64,000 nt of DNA, from positions 124,001-188,000 of the forward strand of contig JADDOH010004202.1 of NCBI GenBank assembly GCA_016648135.1, in the 5' to 3' direction. Each line of letters starts with the position of its first letter. Position 1 is the first letter of the stretch. This DNA comes from Agrypnia vestita. Taxonomy: Eukaryota > Arthropoda > Insecta > Trichoptera > Phryganeidae. Of this stretch, positions 35,030 to 47,130 are shown piece after piece. The translations under genes and the position numbers were made by a program. Under the pieces are notes generated by a model. That model was not told the DNA's origin. It did no database searches and saw only the letters and a program-made list of their open reading frames with translations.

Positions 35030-35190
35030 GTTAATGTTAGTACTTAATTATTATTAATTTCCCATACTTTCTTTTTTTTGTATTTCGATTTTTGATATTT
35101 TCACTATATAATTGGTGAAAATAAAGTACATTTTTAATAATTATAATGATAGCATACCTGAAGAATTTATATGTTAGATTAAAGTTCACA
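35030..35190 (+). repeat. 3' tail related to the second PLE lineage
   Basis: ATTATTATTAATTTCCC..., TTGATATTTTYAC... and GTGGTGAAAAYAAAGT-like blocks match 61590-61740, downstream of the GIY-YIG fragment at 61.2 kb. A CTGAAGA at 35158-35164 follows, but its partner stem and GAAAC are not preserved. Confidence 0.4.
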
Positions 35191-36080
35191 CAGAGTGAAT
35201 AAAAATAGTTTTATTTCAGAAATAAAAACCCCTATAAATTTAGTCATCAGCAGTGCACAAGAAAATGATAATTTTATTAACAATTTAATCATTTCGACAA
35301 TTTTGTGGAACCGAGACGGCTTGTCGGCAATACCTTGCATTCGGCTTTGATTACCTGATTTCAGAAATCTTGCTCAATAGTTGCTTCAAGACAAGTAAAC
35401 AGACCATGATAGAGTTGTTCACCGAGTTCACCGGATTGAAAATTCATTCACCAGAATTCAATGGGAAGATGCTCTGATCAATTGAGTATTTGACGACGCC
35501 TTCCATGACGAATCTTGTCACCGGATATTAATGTTATTTCGTGCAAGTTTCAGCTAAAGCAAACATTGATAATTACTTTTGAAAGTAATCTATGGTAAGT
35601 TTAATTCCTAGGCTACTCAGGTATCACAATTTCATACTACTTTGTGTTTAGCTAGATGATCCCCAATTCTCAACACAATAATAATAATTTCGTTGTCCGT
35701 CCGTAATTTTCTAGAATCCAATAACTGATCTCATGCCATTTTCAAAATTCGTATGGTTTCAACATTTTTATTAAATAAAAAGAAAACATTAATTTGGTGC
35801 TTTTTTATTTAAATATACTCTGAATTAGATACTTAAATTATTATTTTTTTAAATATTTCAGTTTGATTAAAATTTAAAAAAATAAGTGCTACCATTACTG
35901 TATAGCATATGTCATTGGTATTAATTACTAATCATGATGTAATTCTCTATTTCATCAATCGTTACAATGTCCGTCATCATCATTACCAGACAACTAAATA
36001 ATAATGAGGTGTAATATAATTATGAGGCAGAGGAAGCAAAAAAATCATAGCAAATAATGTCCATCAGTATCAAAACCATA
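35191..36080. other. no gene recognised
   Basis: 35290-35560 is less AT-rich and may be a retroelement scrap; no domain is readable. Confidence 0.35.
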
Positions 36081-36166
36081 TGCTACTCTAGCACTGTTTT
36101 CACAGCTTTAACTGGCGGCCGAAATATATAGTATATAAAAGTATTTTTGTAATTTTTGACGGGTTA
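36081..36166 (+). repeat. short dispersed repeat (pair with 57776-57862)
   Basis: TGCTACTCTAGCACTGTTTT, ACTGGCGGCC and TTTTTGACGGGTTA blocks match the reverse complement of 57776-57862. Identity of the element unknown. Confidence 0.55.
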
Positions 36167-36777
36167 AAGCTAGTCTGTATGCTTAATATGAAAATGAAAG
36201 TTATCTTTTGTTTTTTTTTTTTTTTTTTGTTATATTTTGATCTTTTTTACAAAATCTTACACCCTTTAAGTAGGGTGCTTCGAATAATTTTAGTTTTTTT
36301 ATTATATAGAGGCACACATTTATTTGCTTTCAATAGCCAAAAACATACAGTTATTTTTTTTCCTTTTCATTTAAATTAATTTTAGGGGTCGCTACCTTTG
36401 ATCAAAGTTTTGAAAATATGCACCCTTTAGGGCAAAGATTGCGATGCTTTGGACCAAACATTTTTCTGCATGGGTTGAACACATCTCTTTTCTAACCCCG
36501 TTGCATTATAAACCTTCGTGGTAAATAAGAAGCATGTTTAAACGTATTAGACTCAAAAAACTTCACGTTGCTTTCATCTTGAATAATTATTAATCTTTTT
36601 AATTATATTTATTATTTAAATATTTTATGTAATTATATAATTTATTTTAATCTTAACTTTAACTAAATTTTTATAAAAATTTGCTTAAAATAAATTTATA
36701 TTTTTAAATAAACTTATATTTTTTAGTTAAGCCCTACACTTTCATAGCAGCTAGCCACCCCTAAATAGCACCCTTTT
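36167..36777. other. AT-rich sequence, nothing recognised
   Basis: Includes a 16-base T run at about 36213-36228. No gene. Confidence 0.45.
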
Positions 36778-36975
36778 CTTTGAGCTTCTTATGGTGCCGT
36801 CTCCTATCGGAGGCCGGCGATCATTCTGGCGATTACGACATTATTTACAGCCGCACGTAACAACTAAATCGAGTAAGACTTATACCAGTCCCCCAAATTC
36901 CGCAGCCATGAGATGCGCCGTCTTCCTAGACTTCTTTTAGCACTTATTTCTCTGGATGATGAGTTGATTTAAATT
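36778..36975 (-). pseudogene. LINE 3' coding end
   Basis: The minus strand from about 36965 reads EISAKRSLGRRRISWLRNLGDWY, then a stop, then LLRAAVNNVVIARMIAGLR and a terminal stop at about 36800. The GRRRxSWLxNLRDW and AxxRxxxAxMIANLR blocks are the C-terminal end of a well-spread class of endonuclease-bearing non-LTR retrotransposons. Only this end remains, with one internal stop. It is a different lineage from the LINE at 30.7-31.1 kb. Confidence 0.7.
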
Positions 36976-38499
36976 AAATGTGGGGTATAAAAGCAAAGGC
37001 ATCTAAAAAAAAATGTATTGAATCTAGTCACCAATAATTACTAATTATAATGTACTGTATTATTGATTTTCTGTATCTATAATGACTTTTATTTTGACAT
37101 TCATATAGGTATTTGGAAAAAAATCGAAATTAATGCTCTCAAAATATATATGAGATACTACAGTTTTCTTATCTTGATCATTCACAACACTTCTCCGTCT
37201 TTTTCCTTTTGAGCATAACCAAATTTAAGAAAAAAAACACATTATTATTTCATATATGATGAAGAAATTGAATACCTAGGCGTTATGGATTATTGCATTG
37301 TCATCCAGAATATGCCTCTCAACCAGAAGGATTGTAAGTCAGAATATTTATACAAAGTATATATATAAATATTATATATATATTATATATATGTATATAT
37401 CAGGTCAGAAAATTTATCAAATATTGATGACTACAATATTTTTGGCTGACAGAGAAGAGAAACTATATAAAAGCAGATAATATTGATCCTCTCCTCTCCT
37501 AAATAGGCGTTATTTATTCCAAAATAAATTGAACGCCGTCGACCTAACGCAGAGGTGATCTTAATGACTTTACTTCACCCCCTCTCAATGATATATATGT
37601 CATCCATTCTTTGAATGCCATCTATTCCAAAATTTTCAGAATTATTCTTAAAGAGCTTGATACTCTCCCCTTTTTTCTTGGTGACTCCACCCCGTACCCT
37701 CAATATAAATTTCATCTATTGCAAAAAAAGTTGCTATTCCAAATTTTACAAAGTTACTCCGTATGATCTTTGCAAATCATAGACATCACCAACCAGATAA
37801 ATTTAGGCACTCCGCTTTATCCTGCTCCTTATTGAGCATTTGAAATAATTGCATCGAGCAACGCCAATATAAAATAACCTTTTCACCGTTTTGATATTAA
37901 AATAAAACTTATTTTTCAATAATGTACGTTTTATAATACAATATTTCAACAAATAATACGCTTAATCTAAGTATACTTTAGAGAACTTAAGATATGTCAA
38001 CTATATTTCTTTTTACATTAAGCTCACATAATATGAAAAACGCACTTATATATAAAATTACAAGTGGCCTGAATTTGTTAATCGCACTTGCAGGAATTTG
38101 TCAAAGTTCCGTAAATACCTACTAGTGTCACAAAAATAGTCAACATCAAAATCATTATTCAACACACCCCAAATGCCTCTCACAGTGTATTTTTCGTAAG
38201 TAAGTGTAAATCGCTAATAGTGGAATATAAACATGTACCTCCATATAAAAAAGTCAGAGGGTGTAATGTCTGTAGATTCATTTGGGGTGCCAATAGTGTA
38301 GCGTCAAACCTGGAGTTCCGAGAACGTTCAGACAGTGTGTTATTTATGAAAACTTTAAACTAGCACATGTCAATGCGGTGATGCTTCGTCTTGCTCAAAA
38401 ATAATTTAATCAGAATCTTCATGATGAATTAAGATGATTCAGGCTAAGGGCTTTTTGTATACTGGGAGAGGAATCTTGCGTTAATCATTCATAACTCTG
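36976..38499. other. mostly AT-rich; degenerate tandem repeat at 37.5-37.86 kb
   Basis: A TA-rich microsatellite lies at 37358-37401. Between 37499 and 37860 a block like CTATTCCAAAATTTTCAGAA recurs about 113 bp apart (37622 and 37733), reminiscent of the Helitron's internal units but too diverged to equate. No gene. Confidence 0.35.
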
Positions 38500-38606
38500 T
38501 ACAAATATACAGAATGTTTATAAACAAATTGATAAAAAGGTAGTTATCCCTACCTTGCCTAACTAGCTTTTTATCAATTTGTTTATAAATATTCTGTATA
38601 TTTGTA
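38500..38606. repeat. foldback element, 40-bp arms
   Basis: TACAAATATACAGAATGTTT...GATAAAAAG (38500-38539) pairs with 38567-38606 at 39 of 40 positions, spacer 27 nt. A transcript would form a long hairpin. It could be a miniature inverted-repeat element; no target duplication beyond TA can be claimed. Confidence 0.8.
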
Positions 38607-38623
38607 AATTATTTATTAATGAC

Positions 38624-38820
38624 ATCGGAGTCCAGTGAGCGTAACATTGGCTTCATATGCCGAGGATTTTAGGTTCAATTCCCGGAGAAATTATAATAAT
38701 CTAAGTGATTTTCTCTAGTCTAGGTTTATTTGTGATGTGTTTTGCTCCGATAATTGGGCTATATAGTCTGTTGTATCGTTATTTATCTCCTTAAAGAACA
38801 CTTTACCATTAATAAATTTG
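38624..38820 (+). mobile_element. tRNA-derived SINE candidate
   Basis: Contains a pol III B-box match GGTTCAATTCC (38672-38682) preceded at the right distance by a box-A-like AGTGAGCGTAACATTGG (38634-38650), then a non-tRNA body and an A/T-rich end. The folding of the head as a tRNA is incomplete, as expected for a SINE. Confidence 0.45.
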
Positions 38821-39399
38821 ATTAAACTTTGTTATTACATTTATGAATACATGTATTTGTTCTTACTGATATAAACTTTTAATTGTCTTTACTTAATTTG
38901 TGATTTATGTACTTGTACAGATAGATATTGTGTTATAAATTTCATATGTTTACATTTTTAAATGATCATGTAAGCAGTTATTATTCACATTTATAATGTA
39001 CACAGTCATCTAGATATATTATATATATATATATATATAGATATATGTTTCTTATTTTGTTATAATAGGTGTATACCGTTGAAATAAGAAAAATAAAAAT
39101 AAAATAAAAAATATTTAAAATAACAAAAAATTCAACGACGCAGATAGAATGTTAAATCTCGGCGTTTTCTGTAACGATAAGAAATAAAGATAAAACATAC
39201 TTTCTACTTTATTTGACTAGATAGGTATATTATCAGTCAATGATTCAAAATTATCCCACATGAAAGAGGCATCCTATGAATAAATACCCTTTTATATTTA
39301 ATGTTTATCTCTTTACGTACAAATTGAATTTCTTCGTAACAGGGTGGTGTTTTTTTTAATCTTGTCGTTAAATTGTAATCGACGCCAACATTTTTCAAT
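38821..39399. other. AT-rich; (TA)n tract and A-rich tail
   Basis: A (TA)n microsatellite lies at about 39016-39046. GTGTATACCGTTGAAATAAG then an (AAATA)n run at 39070-39112 looks like a LINE 3' tail. No coding part. Confidence 0.35.
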
Positions 39400-39600
39400 G
39401 CGGGCAAAAATATTACGAATGCCGGTGGAAACCGAATTCCAGGCCCGCATTGGCGAAGGTCCAACATAATTCAGAGAACCATCGAGCTCCGTACCGATGA
39501 TTAAATTACAACAAAACGCACCCAGAGATCGACGTAAATCGTCCTCCTATGGAATAATATATGACCAAAGCCAACGCTTCGCTGAATTAGTTCGTATTAA
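39400..39600. other. GC-richer block of unknown origin
   Basis: Complex, balanced composition that stands out locally. The minus frame through it (39467-39237) has no recognisable domain. Possibly a decayed retroelement protein segment. Confidence 0.2.
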
Positions 39601-40164
39601 ATTTGAAGAAATAGAACGAAATAGATATCAATTATAAAAAAATTTATACCGTAAAAATGTAAAATTTGTGTTACTCTACAATTTAATGATATTTAAGTAA
39701 ATTAAAAAGATATTTATTACAAATCTATGTTTTCGAAAAAATATTTGCTCACCACTTTTCATGCCGGGGAACTCCAGTAAATACTAGGTGTATCATTAAC
39801 ACAAAAAAAAACTTGTTTTGTCTTTTTAAATGGTTAGCATAGTGAAATTGCAGTTTCCGAAACGAAAAGTTGCGGCTTCATATTCCGGTGGAAATCAAGC
39901 GTTTTTCTGTACGCATTTTTTTTCAGTATATCTTCCTAATATTTTGGTTTAGGTTTTCCGGGATAGTAGGTATGTCGTGTTTTTACGATATTTCTGGCCA
40001 ACGCTTATTTTGTATTTTTTTTAAAAACACTACCAACGCGACTACCATTAAAAATTTCTTACTGAGTCTAGTTTTCGAAAAGAAGAGCATTTTGCGTGTA
40101 TATATTTAAAATGCGTGTATATATTTATTTGAGACAACTTGATACATGTAATTGCCCTATATAT
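39601..40164. other. AT-rich sequence, nothing recognised
   Basis: An open frame at 39870-40109 is Phe/Ile-rich and reflects composition, not a gene. Confidence 0.4.
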
Positions 40165-40791
40165 TGTAACGAAATGGCAAAATACATTACAGAATTCCTT
40201 GTCACACACAACACTATCAAAGGATCGAGAAAGGCCTGTAGCAGCCTAGGGTGATCCAAAACATTTGGGAAACGCCTGGAACAATCTTCTCCTAAACACC
40301 ACTGCAATCTAGAAAGTTCCAAAATACAAATATTTGTATTTAAATAGTGCGGATCAAAGCCGCCGCGCTGTTCATTGTGTTTCGACACATCATTCGGTGT
40401 GAAGCCGGTCGCGAGCCGCAAGATGCGGGTGGCCAGTCGTGAGATGATCGAAGCGATTAATAAACCGAAATAGTTAAGCGATGTACCTGTAAGTGGCGAA
40501 ATAAACTAGTGCGACCAATTCGTGCAAGAATTAGATGAAATTGTCTAGTGAATGTTAGATAAAGTGTTCCAAAGATGGATAATAAAGTGTTCAATACCCG
40601 TGATATATTGCGAAAGAGTGTAATTTAAAGAATAGCGTTAAGTTTAATTTGTGTTAAGTGACTTTGTAAATTAATAAATCACTTATTAATTTCCAGTGTT
40701 TTATGGCAATGTGTTTGCACTAATTTATTTATTCATTTAACAAATTATTCCAAGTTATATTCAATTAAGATTTCATTTACATTTCGTTAAC
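40165..40791 (+). repeat. solo-LTR candidate
   Basis: The block starts TGTAACGAAATG and ends CATTTCGTTAAC, short inverted termini of the kind that LTRs have. It contains a TATTTAAATA box (40337-40346) followed by a GC-rich leader, and AATAAA at 40673-40678, in promoter-to-polyadenylation order. Length 627 bp suits a BEL/Pao or Ty3-type LTR. No internal region or target duplication is present, so it would be a solo LTR with altered flanks. The 98-codon minus frame across it is a shadow. Confidence 0.4.
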
Positions 40792-40806
40792 CCGATGACA
40801 CAAAAA

Positions 40807-40846
40807 ACAGTATTGTTGGATGAAACGTAAAGAAAAACAATACTGT
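40807..40846. repeat. hairpin, 11-bp stem
   Basis: ACAGTATTGTT (40807-40817) pairs with AACAATACTGT (40836-40846) around a loop containing GATGAAACG. It follows CCGATGA at 40793, giving a loose resemblance to the CTGAnGA...GAAAC signature in a different register. Confidence 0.5.
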
Positions 40847-40929
40847 AGTTAATTTAAAAGCGATTTCACTCAACTAAGTCGGTTCAATGAGTTTACTGCT
40901 GATGTGAAAAATTCCTTCTCATTTTCAGG

Positions 40930-41085
40930 TTTCGAACTCGCGAAGTGACTGACATGAACAATTTTCCGACCGTTTTTCAGGCTCGGTGTTTTTACGGCTG
41001 TATTGGCCGCGAAGGCATGGGGATGCTGGCGGGCTGCAAGGAAGGCTTTATGGCGGTACGACCCCCTCGGGACTAGCACCATCAC
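40930..41085 (+). other. exon-like GC island
   Basis: A GC-rich island directly preceded by pyrimidine-rich acceptor-like sequence (CTCATTTTCAG ending 40928, and CGTTTTTCAG ending 40980). The plus frames from either acceptor stay open to about 41070-41090. No protein family was recognised in them, and the minus frame (41085-40870) is equally open, so this may be compositional. Confidence 0.15.
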
Positions 41086-43151
41086 CGTTATAATACTATG
41101 ACCTCGGTTCAGTATATCTCCTATTGTGGCTCGCGTAATATCCTCACATATATCCTTGCATTTGCATACCTTTACTGAAATTTAAAGAAGAATAATAGAA
41201 AAATTGTACGAATGATTCAATTTTTCACATTCATCATAGTAAATATGTAAATTTTATAAAGCTTACTGATAGAAAAGAAAAGCTTTACTTAATTTATAAT
41301 GTATAATTTCATCGTTTAAGAAGATGTGTAGTATGCGCAAGATTTTTAATCGTTGCATAAACATTCATCAAAATACATCATAAAATTATCTTTTTATTTA
41401 CTAATAATAAATTTAAATATACAAACTAATTTTACTATTGTTTCCATGAGATTTTCATTACTATTGTTTAAATTATTTGTATTATTGTGTTTTTCGTATC
41501 ATTGATAAATCAATAAATGTTTATAAGCTTGATAAATAGAATGAAGTACTTACAAAATATTAAATAGCTAATAACATATAAATATAAAAAGGAGTTTTAA
41601 TCCATTTATTTATTCATTCATTCGTTGAATGTGTTAAATCATTCCGATAATAATTTTCGTTTGTTCGTCGTCGAAATAAAATACCCATTAATTAACGTAA
41701 CTGCTGTACAAATGTATAAAAAAGACGGTGATGTAGAATTATCATTGGGGAAAACACTGCTTATTTCATTTCAACAAAAGGTTGCTAAATAGTTTGTTTT
41801 ATACTAAAATTTACATCTCGTTAACAAACAAATCATAAATAAAAAAGTGATTCAACTGCATACTTGTAATTGTTGGATGTTGGTATGTAAAACACTATCA
41901 TACTGTTAGAAATTACACATATCCACTGTTTTGTTATGCAAAATGCGTTGATCTAGGCACTGGGCTATGCAGGCATAAACATAAATCGTTTATTCATCTT
42001 GTTAATTTGTTTACTAGGCACTGGGTAATGACAAACAAAATTTCTGTATTCACCTTGGCTTTATGCAAATTATTTAAATAAATATACGCTCTTCTCTGTT
42101 AGAAAAAATCGCCGTCTTCTACCAATTATCAGGGTAATTATTCCATGCCAAGTTAACTTTTATACATAATTTCATAACTTTTATACATAATAAAAGTAAA
42201 AATCAATTGTATAAATAACTACTATTGTATAAAGTACACATATTAATAAAAATTGCGTTAATTATATGCACTTTACCGGCCCAAGGAGTCGTCATGTAAA
42301 TTGCTTTGAACAATTCGCTTATCATCGAAACTAATTGTTCGAAAATAATGTTTATTTCCTACATAGCATTTTAGACTTCAAATTTGTAATACTCATTTAA
42401 ACACTTCTTGAAAGTATTTTATTCACACATCGTTAAACAAACATTTATGTTATAGATTTCTGTTATTAATGTACAATATTCTGGTTTCATTTATGTAAAC
42501 AACAATAATTTCAATGCTTTATGACTATTTTATTTTTATTATTTATAATTAATGGGGTGAATTATTTTGTATTAACTGATTATGTTTTTATTTTAAAATA
42601 ATGATAAATGTATTCCTATGATTTATTGAAGTAAAGTTTCCAATTATGTAATAAGGGTTAAATACACAAAAATAAAAAAGAGTATAAATTGTCAGTAAAT
42701 TAACATTTTACAATTATTTTAATAAATTAAAGATAATCGTTTGCTTTGTAATATTATTGAAAAAAAAATTAAATGTCCAAGTTCAGACACTCATGTCACA
42801 GGCAAAAAGTGTACTTATTTTCTTTATTTTGAAGCCATCGATGGTTTGGTAATAATTCAGTTTGAATCATTTAAGTAAGATTTACGCACCTATTTAAAAT
42901 ATCTGGAAACTAATGAAAAAAAAATTTTTCATTAGGTTCCACATACATACTAAAATTGTATTTGTAAAAAAAAAAATTTGAAATACGTATAATGCAAGAG
43001 AATCTATGAGAAAAAATGGTGCATTTTGCTCACATTGTCAGAAGTAACATAACATTTTACTTCAAGTGCCCTTTGGTTAATTTTTTATGTACATTTTATG
43101 TACATTTTTTTTTCATAGTTACGTTCTTCAACAGTGTAAAATATTTACCTC
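41086..43151. other. AT-rich sequence, one palindrome
   Basis: A near-perfect 16-bp hairpin GGAAACTAATGAAAAA / TTTTTCATTAGGTTCC lies at 42905-42940. Otherwise nothing is recognised over 2 kb. Confidence 0.45.
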
Positions 43152-44451
43152 TAGGGGAGAGGGTGGATAGTTTGAACAATATTTATTCATTCTAAAATAT
43201 TTTTGATATTGTAAGCATTTCGCATATTATTTTTATTACTAACACTAGCCACAGGCTTACTTGACAGTTTTAAATAGATTTATATTTCCCAAAATTCCAT
43301 TTAGAAAACATTTACAGCTTTCTATGACAAGTCGAATTTTGGTCAAACCTTCCCCAACCTGGGGTACCTTTGAACAAAATGGTAGAGGTTTTGAACATCG
43401 CTTTAAAGTAGATTATTTTTCAAGTATAAATAAAATAAAAATATAAAACAGAAGAGAAAGACAAAGGTATTATTATAGACATTTTAATATTGAACAGATA
43501 AACAAAAAAAAATCACGAAAATATGTAAATACAGAAAATTGTAATTTTATTGCATACCGTATGAAGAAAAATTAAAATTAGGAAATTTAATTTAAAATGA
43601 CGAAGCACAAAACCTTTCATCGATTCTATACTAGCCAATACATCGTGCTGCCATGAAAGTGGAATCGTCTTTCCCAGCTTAATTGCATATTCTTAAGAAA
43701 GTTTGCATGCTACAACATAAGTTAGACCACAATTCATTCTTGAACTTTTTAAATATACTTCTTACATTCTATTGAAAATGTTTGTGTCTACTTTTGAGAA
43801 TAATCTTTCTGTAAATGCTTGTTTTTAAGTCTTTAAAATAATGCGGTACGCTTTATGTTATTGCGTTCGGTATGCTTTATGTTATTAATTCGTAGAGACA
43901 TTTTGCGTTCCAAGACGTCTTCCATTGTCTTTTGCATTTTAGTTTCCGAAATCTTTGGTGCCTTTCTTATTGTAACATCTATTTATAACGTTATATAATC
44001 TATCAAATGGTTTTTAAAATATTAAGGAGGTTTTGAACAGTGTTCAAAGGCTCCCCATCAACTGTGTTCAAAGCCTCCCCAGGGTGTCATTATTTAAAAA
44101 TATTTAATTTTTATGTTTTGAAAATGAGTTTTCAATAACACTACTTAACTGTATATCTATGTAAGATATTTGTTAACAAATTGATTTCACGGCGGAAACA
44201 GATGGACTTCTGAGAATTTTAGAAATGTCCTTTAAACATCTTTCTTTTATTTTACCAAAATGCACGCGCACCGACGATCACCTCTATAAGCAAAGTGAAT
44301 TAAAAATGGTGTCTCTTTTTAAGTGACAGCTGTAGATAATAGTGTTGCATTAGGGAAAAAATAAGTAAATGTATCAGAAAAAAACTTTTGGCCAAAATAT
44401 TTTGGCTGTTCAAAGGCTCCCCGTGTTCAAACCATCCACCCTCTCCCCTAC
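43152..44451. mobile_element. TA-flanked inverted-repeat DNA element
   Basis: The termini GGGGAGAGGGTGGATRGTTT followed by GAACA are inverted at both ends (43154 onward and up to 44449), each with TA outside, giving 1.3 kb. Copies of the motif TTTGAACA next to GGGGAGG/CTCCCC recur inside both ends in both orientations (about 43370-43400, 44025-44090, 44405-44432), like subterminal transposase-binding sites. Broken minus-strand frames at 43990-43650 include APKISETKMQKTMEDVLERK and AIKLGKTIPLSWQ, faintly like a pogo-type transposase (which also uses TA targets), but this is too decayed to assert. Confidence 0.65.
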
Positions 44452-44819
44452 ATGGAAAAAAAGATTGATAAGGAAATTGTGCCGTGCTAAATATAATAAT
44501 AGTTTAAGCTAACTTTATATTTTTCTTTCATAATTGAGTACTCATTTATTTACTTTGACGTCTTATGGAATAAATCAATGAATAATCATAAAGTTTGTTT
44601 TTTTTCTAAAATCGCATATAATCACCTTTTAGAATTTGTACTGGTCATGTATTTATTTTTATCTACTTGAAAATAAATAATGTTTTTTATATACTTGGGG
44701 GAAAAAATTAATCAGCAGCAGCTTCATATATTCTTAAGGAAAAGAATAATTGACAATTATTTGTATGTAGGAATTTACGTTTAATTTATTTTAACGATAA
44801 ATTGAAGAACTGCGGGAAC
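44452..44819. other. AT-rich sequence, nothing recognised
   Basis: No gene or repeat. Confidence 0.45.
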
Positions 44820-45196
44820 ATTACTTTGAGAACCATGAACAACGCGATAAAGATCGGTCCTCGCAAAGGAATAAGGGGAGACTTTCGTACTCCTCTTTTG
44901 CACAACCTTTAAGCTTTTTCTTTGCCTAGATACTGTCTTCGCCTTTCGGTATAATTTAATGTTCTACTAAATAATGTGATATTTTATATCGTTGTCTTTC
45001 GCGCTCCGCAGGCGCTCATATGTCAATTTGTAGGTAACGCGCTGACCTCGTGTAAGTGTGTTGAGGGAAATGTAAGTACGTTACTTACATCCTCTACGTG
45101 AATATATGGGGATGGGACAGCATGGTCTTGCTAGTAATCATAAAAAATTTCAACCAGGCGATGAATGAGCAGGGCCAATATGGCAAATTTTGATCG
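44820..45196. other. GC-richer left flank of the satellite
   Basis: Mixed-composition unique sequence that, with 46750-47130 on the other side, forms a GC-rich island around the array. It may belong to one larger element that contains the array. The 62-codon frame starting at 45165 runs into the array and is not credible as a gene. Confidence 0.3.
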
Positions 45197-46750
45197 TATC
45201 CTAGATAAGCGGTGGGTACCACTCACTGATCTGGCTGTATCCTACTTCCGTGAAAAGCACTACTGCTTCCCTTGTTCCGCGCTCGATCCGAAGACCCATC
45301 CTACTGACCCGGCTATATCTCGCTTGAGGGAGAAGCTCTGCTGCTTCTCTTGATCCGCATTCGATTTAACGACCCATTCTACTGACCCGGCTAGATCTCG
45401 CCTAAGTGAGAAGCTCTGCTGCTCTGCTTCTCTTGATCCGCATTCGATCTAATGACCCATCCTACTGACCCGGCTAGATCTCGCCTAAGTGAGAAGCTCT
45501 GCTGCTCTGCTTCTCTTGATCCGCATTCGATCTAATGACCCATCCTACTGACCCGGCTAGATCTCGCCTAAGTGAGAAGCTCTGCTGCTCTGCTTCTCTT
45601 GATCCGCATTCGATCTAATGACCCATCCTACTGACTCGGCTATATCTCACCTAAGGGAGAATCCCTGCTACTTCTCTTGATCCGCATTCGATCTAATGAC
45701 CCATCCTACTGACCCGGCTAGATCTCGCCTAAGTGAGAAACTCTGCTGCTCTGCTTCTCTTGATCCGCATTCGATCTAATGACCCATCCTACTGACCCGG
45801 CTATATCTCACCTAAGGAAAAATCCGTGCTGCTTCTCTTGATTCGCATTCGATCTAATGACCCATCCTACTGACCCGGCTATATCTCACCTAAGGGAGAA
45901 TCCCTGCTGCTTCTCTTGATTCGCATTCAATCTAATGATCCATCCTACTGACCCGGCTATATCTCATCTAAAGGAGAAGCCCTGCTGCTTTTCTTGATCC
46001 GCATTCGATCCAATAACCCATCCTACTGACCCGGCTATATCTCGCCTAAGTGAGAAGCCCTACTGCTTCTCTTGATCCGCATTAGATCCAATGACCCATC
46101 CTACTGACCCGGCTATTTCTCGCCTAAGTGAGAAGCTCTACTGCTTTCTTGATCCGCACTCGATCCGAAGGCTCCTTCCGCTAACCCAGTTATATCTCGT
46201 CTAATGGAGAAGCTCTACTGCTTTCTTGATCCGCACTCGATCCGAAGGCTCCTTCCGCTAACCCAGTTATATCTCGCCTAATGGAGAAGCTCTACTGCTT
46301 TCTTGATCCGCACTCGATCCGAAGGCTCCTTCCGCTAACCCAGTTATATCTCGTCTAATGGAGAAGCTCTACTGCTTTCTTGATCCGCACTCGATCCGAA
46401 GGCTCCTTCCGCTAACCCAGTTATATCTCGTCTAATGGAGAAGCTCTACTGCTTTCTTGATCCGCACTCGATCCGAAGGCTCCTTCCGCTAACCCAGTTA
46501 TATCTCGCCTAATGGAGAAGCTCTACTGCTTTCTTGATCCGCACTCGATCCGAAGGCTCCTTCCGCTAACCCAGTTATATCTCGCCTAAGGGAGAAGCCC
46601 CGCTGCTTCTCTTGATTCGCATTCGATCCAATGACCCATCCTACTGACCCGGCTATATCTTGCCTAAGGGAGAAGCCCTGCTGCTTCTCTTTATTCGCAT
46701 TCCATCCAATGACCCATCCTACTGACCCGGTTATATTCCACCTCTGTGAG
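45197..46750. repeat. tandem satellite, about 19 units in two sequence classes
   Basis: Units are anchored on TTGATCCGCAYTCGATC. Anchor positions run 45272, 45351, 45434, 45517, 45600, 45678, 45761, 45839, 45917, 45995, 46073, 46150, 46227, 46304, 46381, 46458, 46535, 46613, 46691. Class A (CCCATCCTACTGACCCGGCT) has 83-bp and 78-bp forms that differ by an extra CTCTG; class B (GGCTCCTTCCGCTAACCCAG, 46150-46612) is a block of exact 77-bp steps with almost no variation. Class A units resume after block B. The lengths are not multiples of three, so the array is non-coding. No interspersed unique spacers, so it is not CRISPR-like. Confidence 0.95.
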
Positions 46751-47130
46751 AACTGAGTGAGTCTTTAGTGATGCCCCTATACTCGTTTTTAGTATTGCAA
46801 TGTTACAGTACTCTTTTTTCTCCGCTTCGATCACTCTTACACAAAATCTTCCGTAAATTCTTTTAATCTATTTTATCGCGACTTTTTCGCAACAAGAAAC
46901 TGCGTCAGCTGCGCCACTGTGATATCGGGGTATCATCTGGTTTAGGAGGACTTGCCAATAATACGACTTTTGTATTAACACGTATTTACTTCCGGTAAAA
47001 GACTATACGTTATTACTAGCTGCGAACTTTTCGGATGTCGGATTTCGTATGTCGGCCGTGCCACCTGCGTACGCCACGATCTAACTCGCCATGCGAGCGA
47101 GATTCTACACACCCGCCTCACACAAATAAA
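46751..47130. other. GC-richer right flank of the satellite
   Basis: Unique mixed-composition sequence ending near a CACACAAATAAAACATTAAA stretch with a polyadenylation-like signal. No frame of note. Confidence 0.3.

Noticed and set aside
36179..36379. 66-codon Phe-rich ORF
   Set aside because: Encoded by T runs; compositional artefact.
45165..45353. 62-codon ORF at the start of the satellite
   Set aside because: It runs into repeat units whose length is not a multiple of three; no homology or start context.
45197..46750. CRISPR-like array
   Set aside because: Units are directly adjacent 77-83 bp repeats without unique spacers, in eukaryotic DNA.
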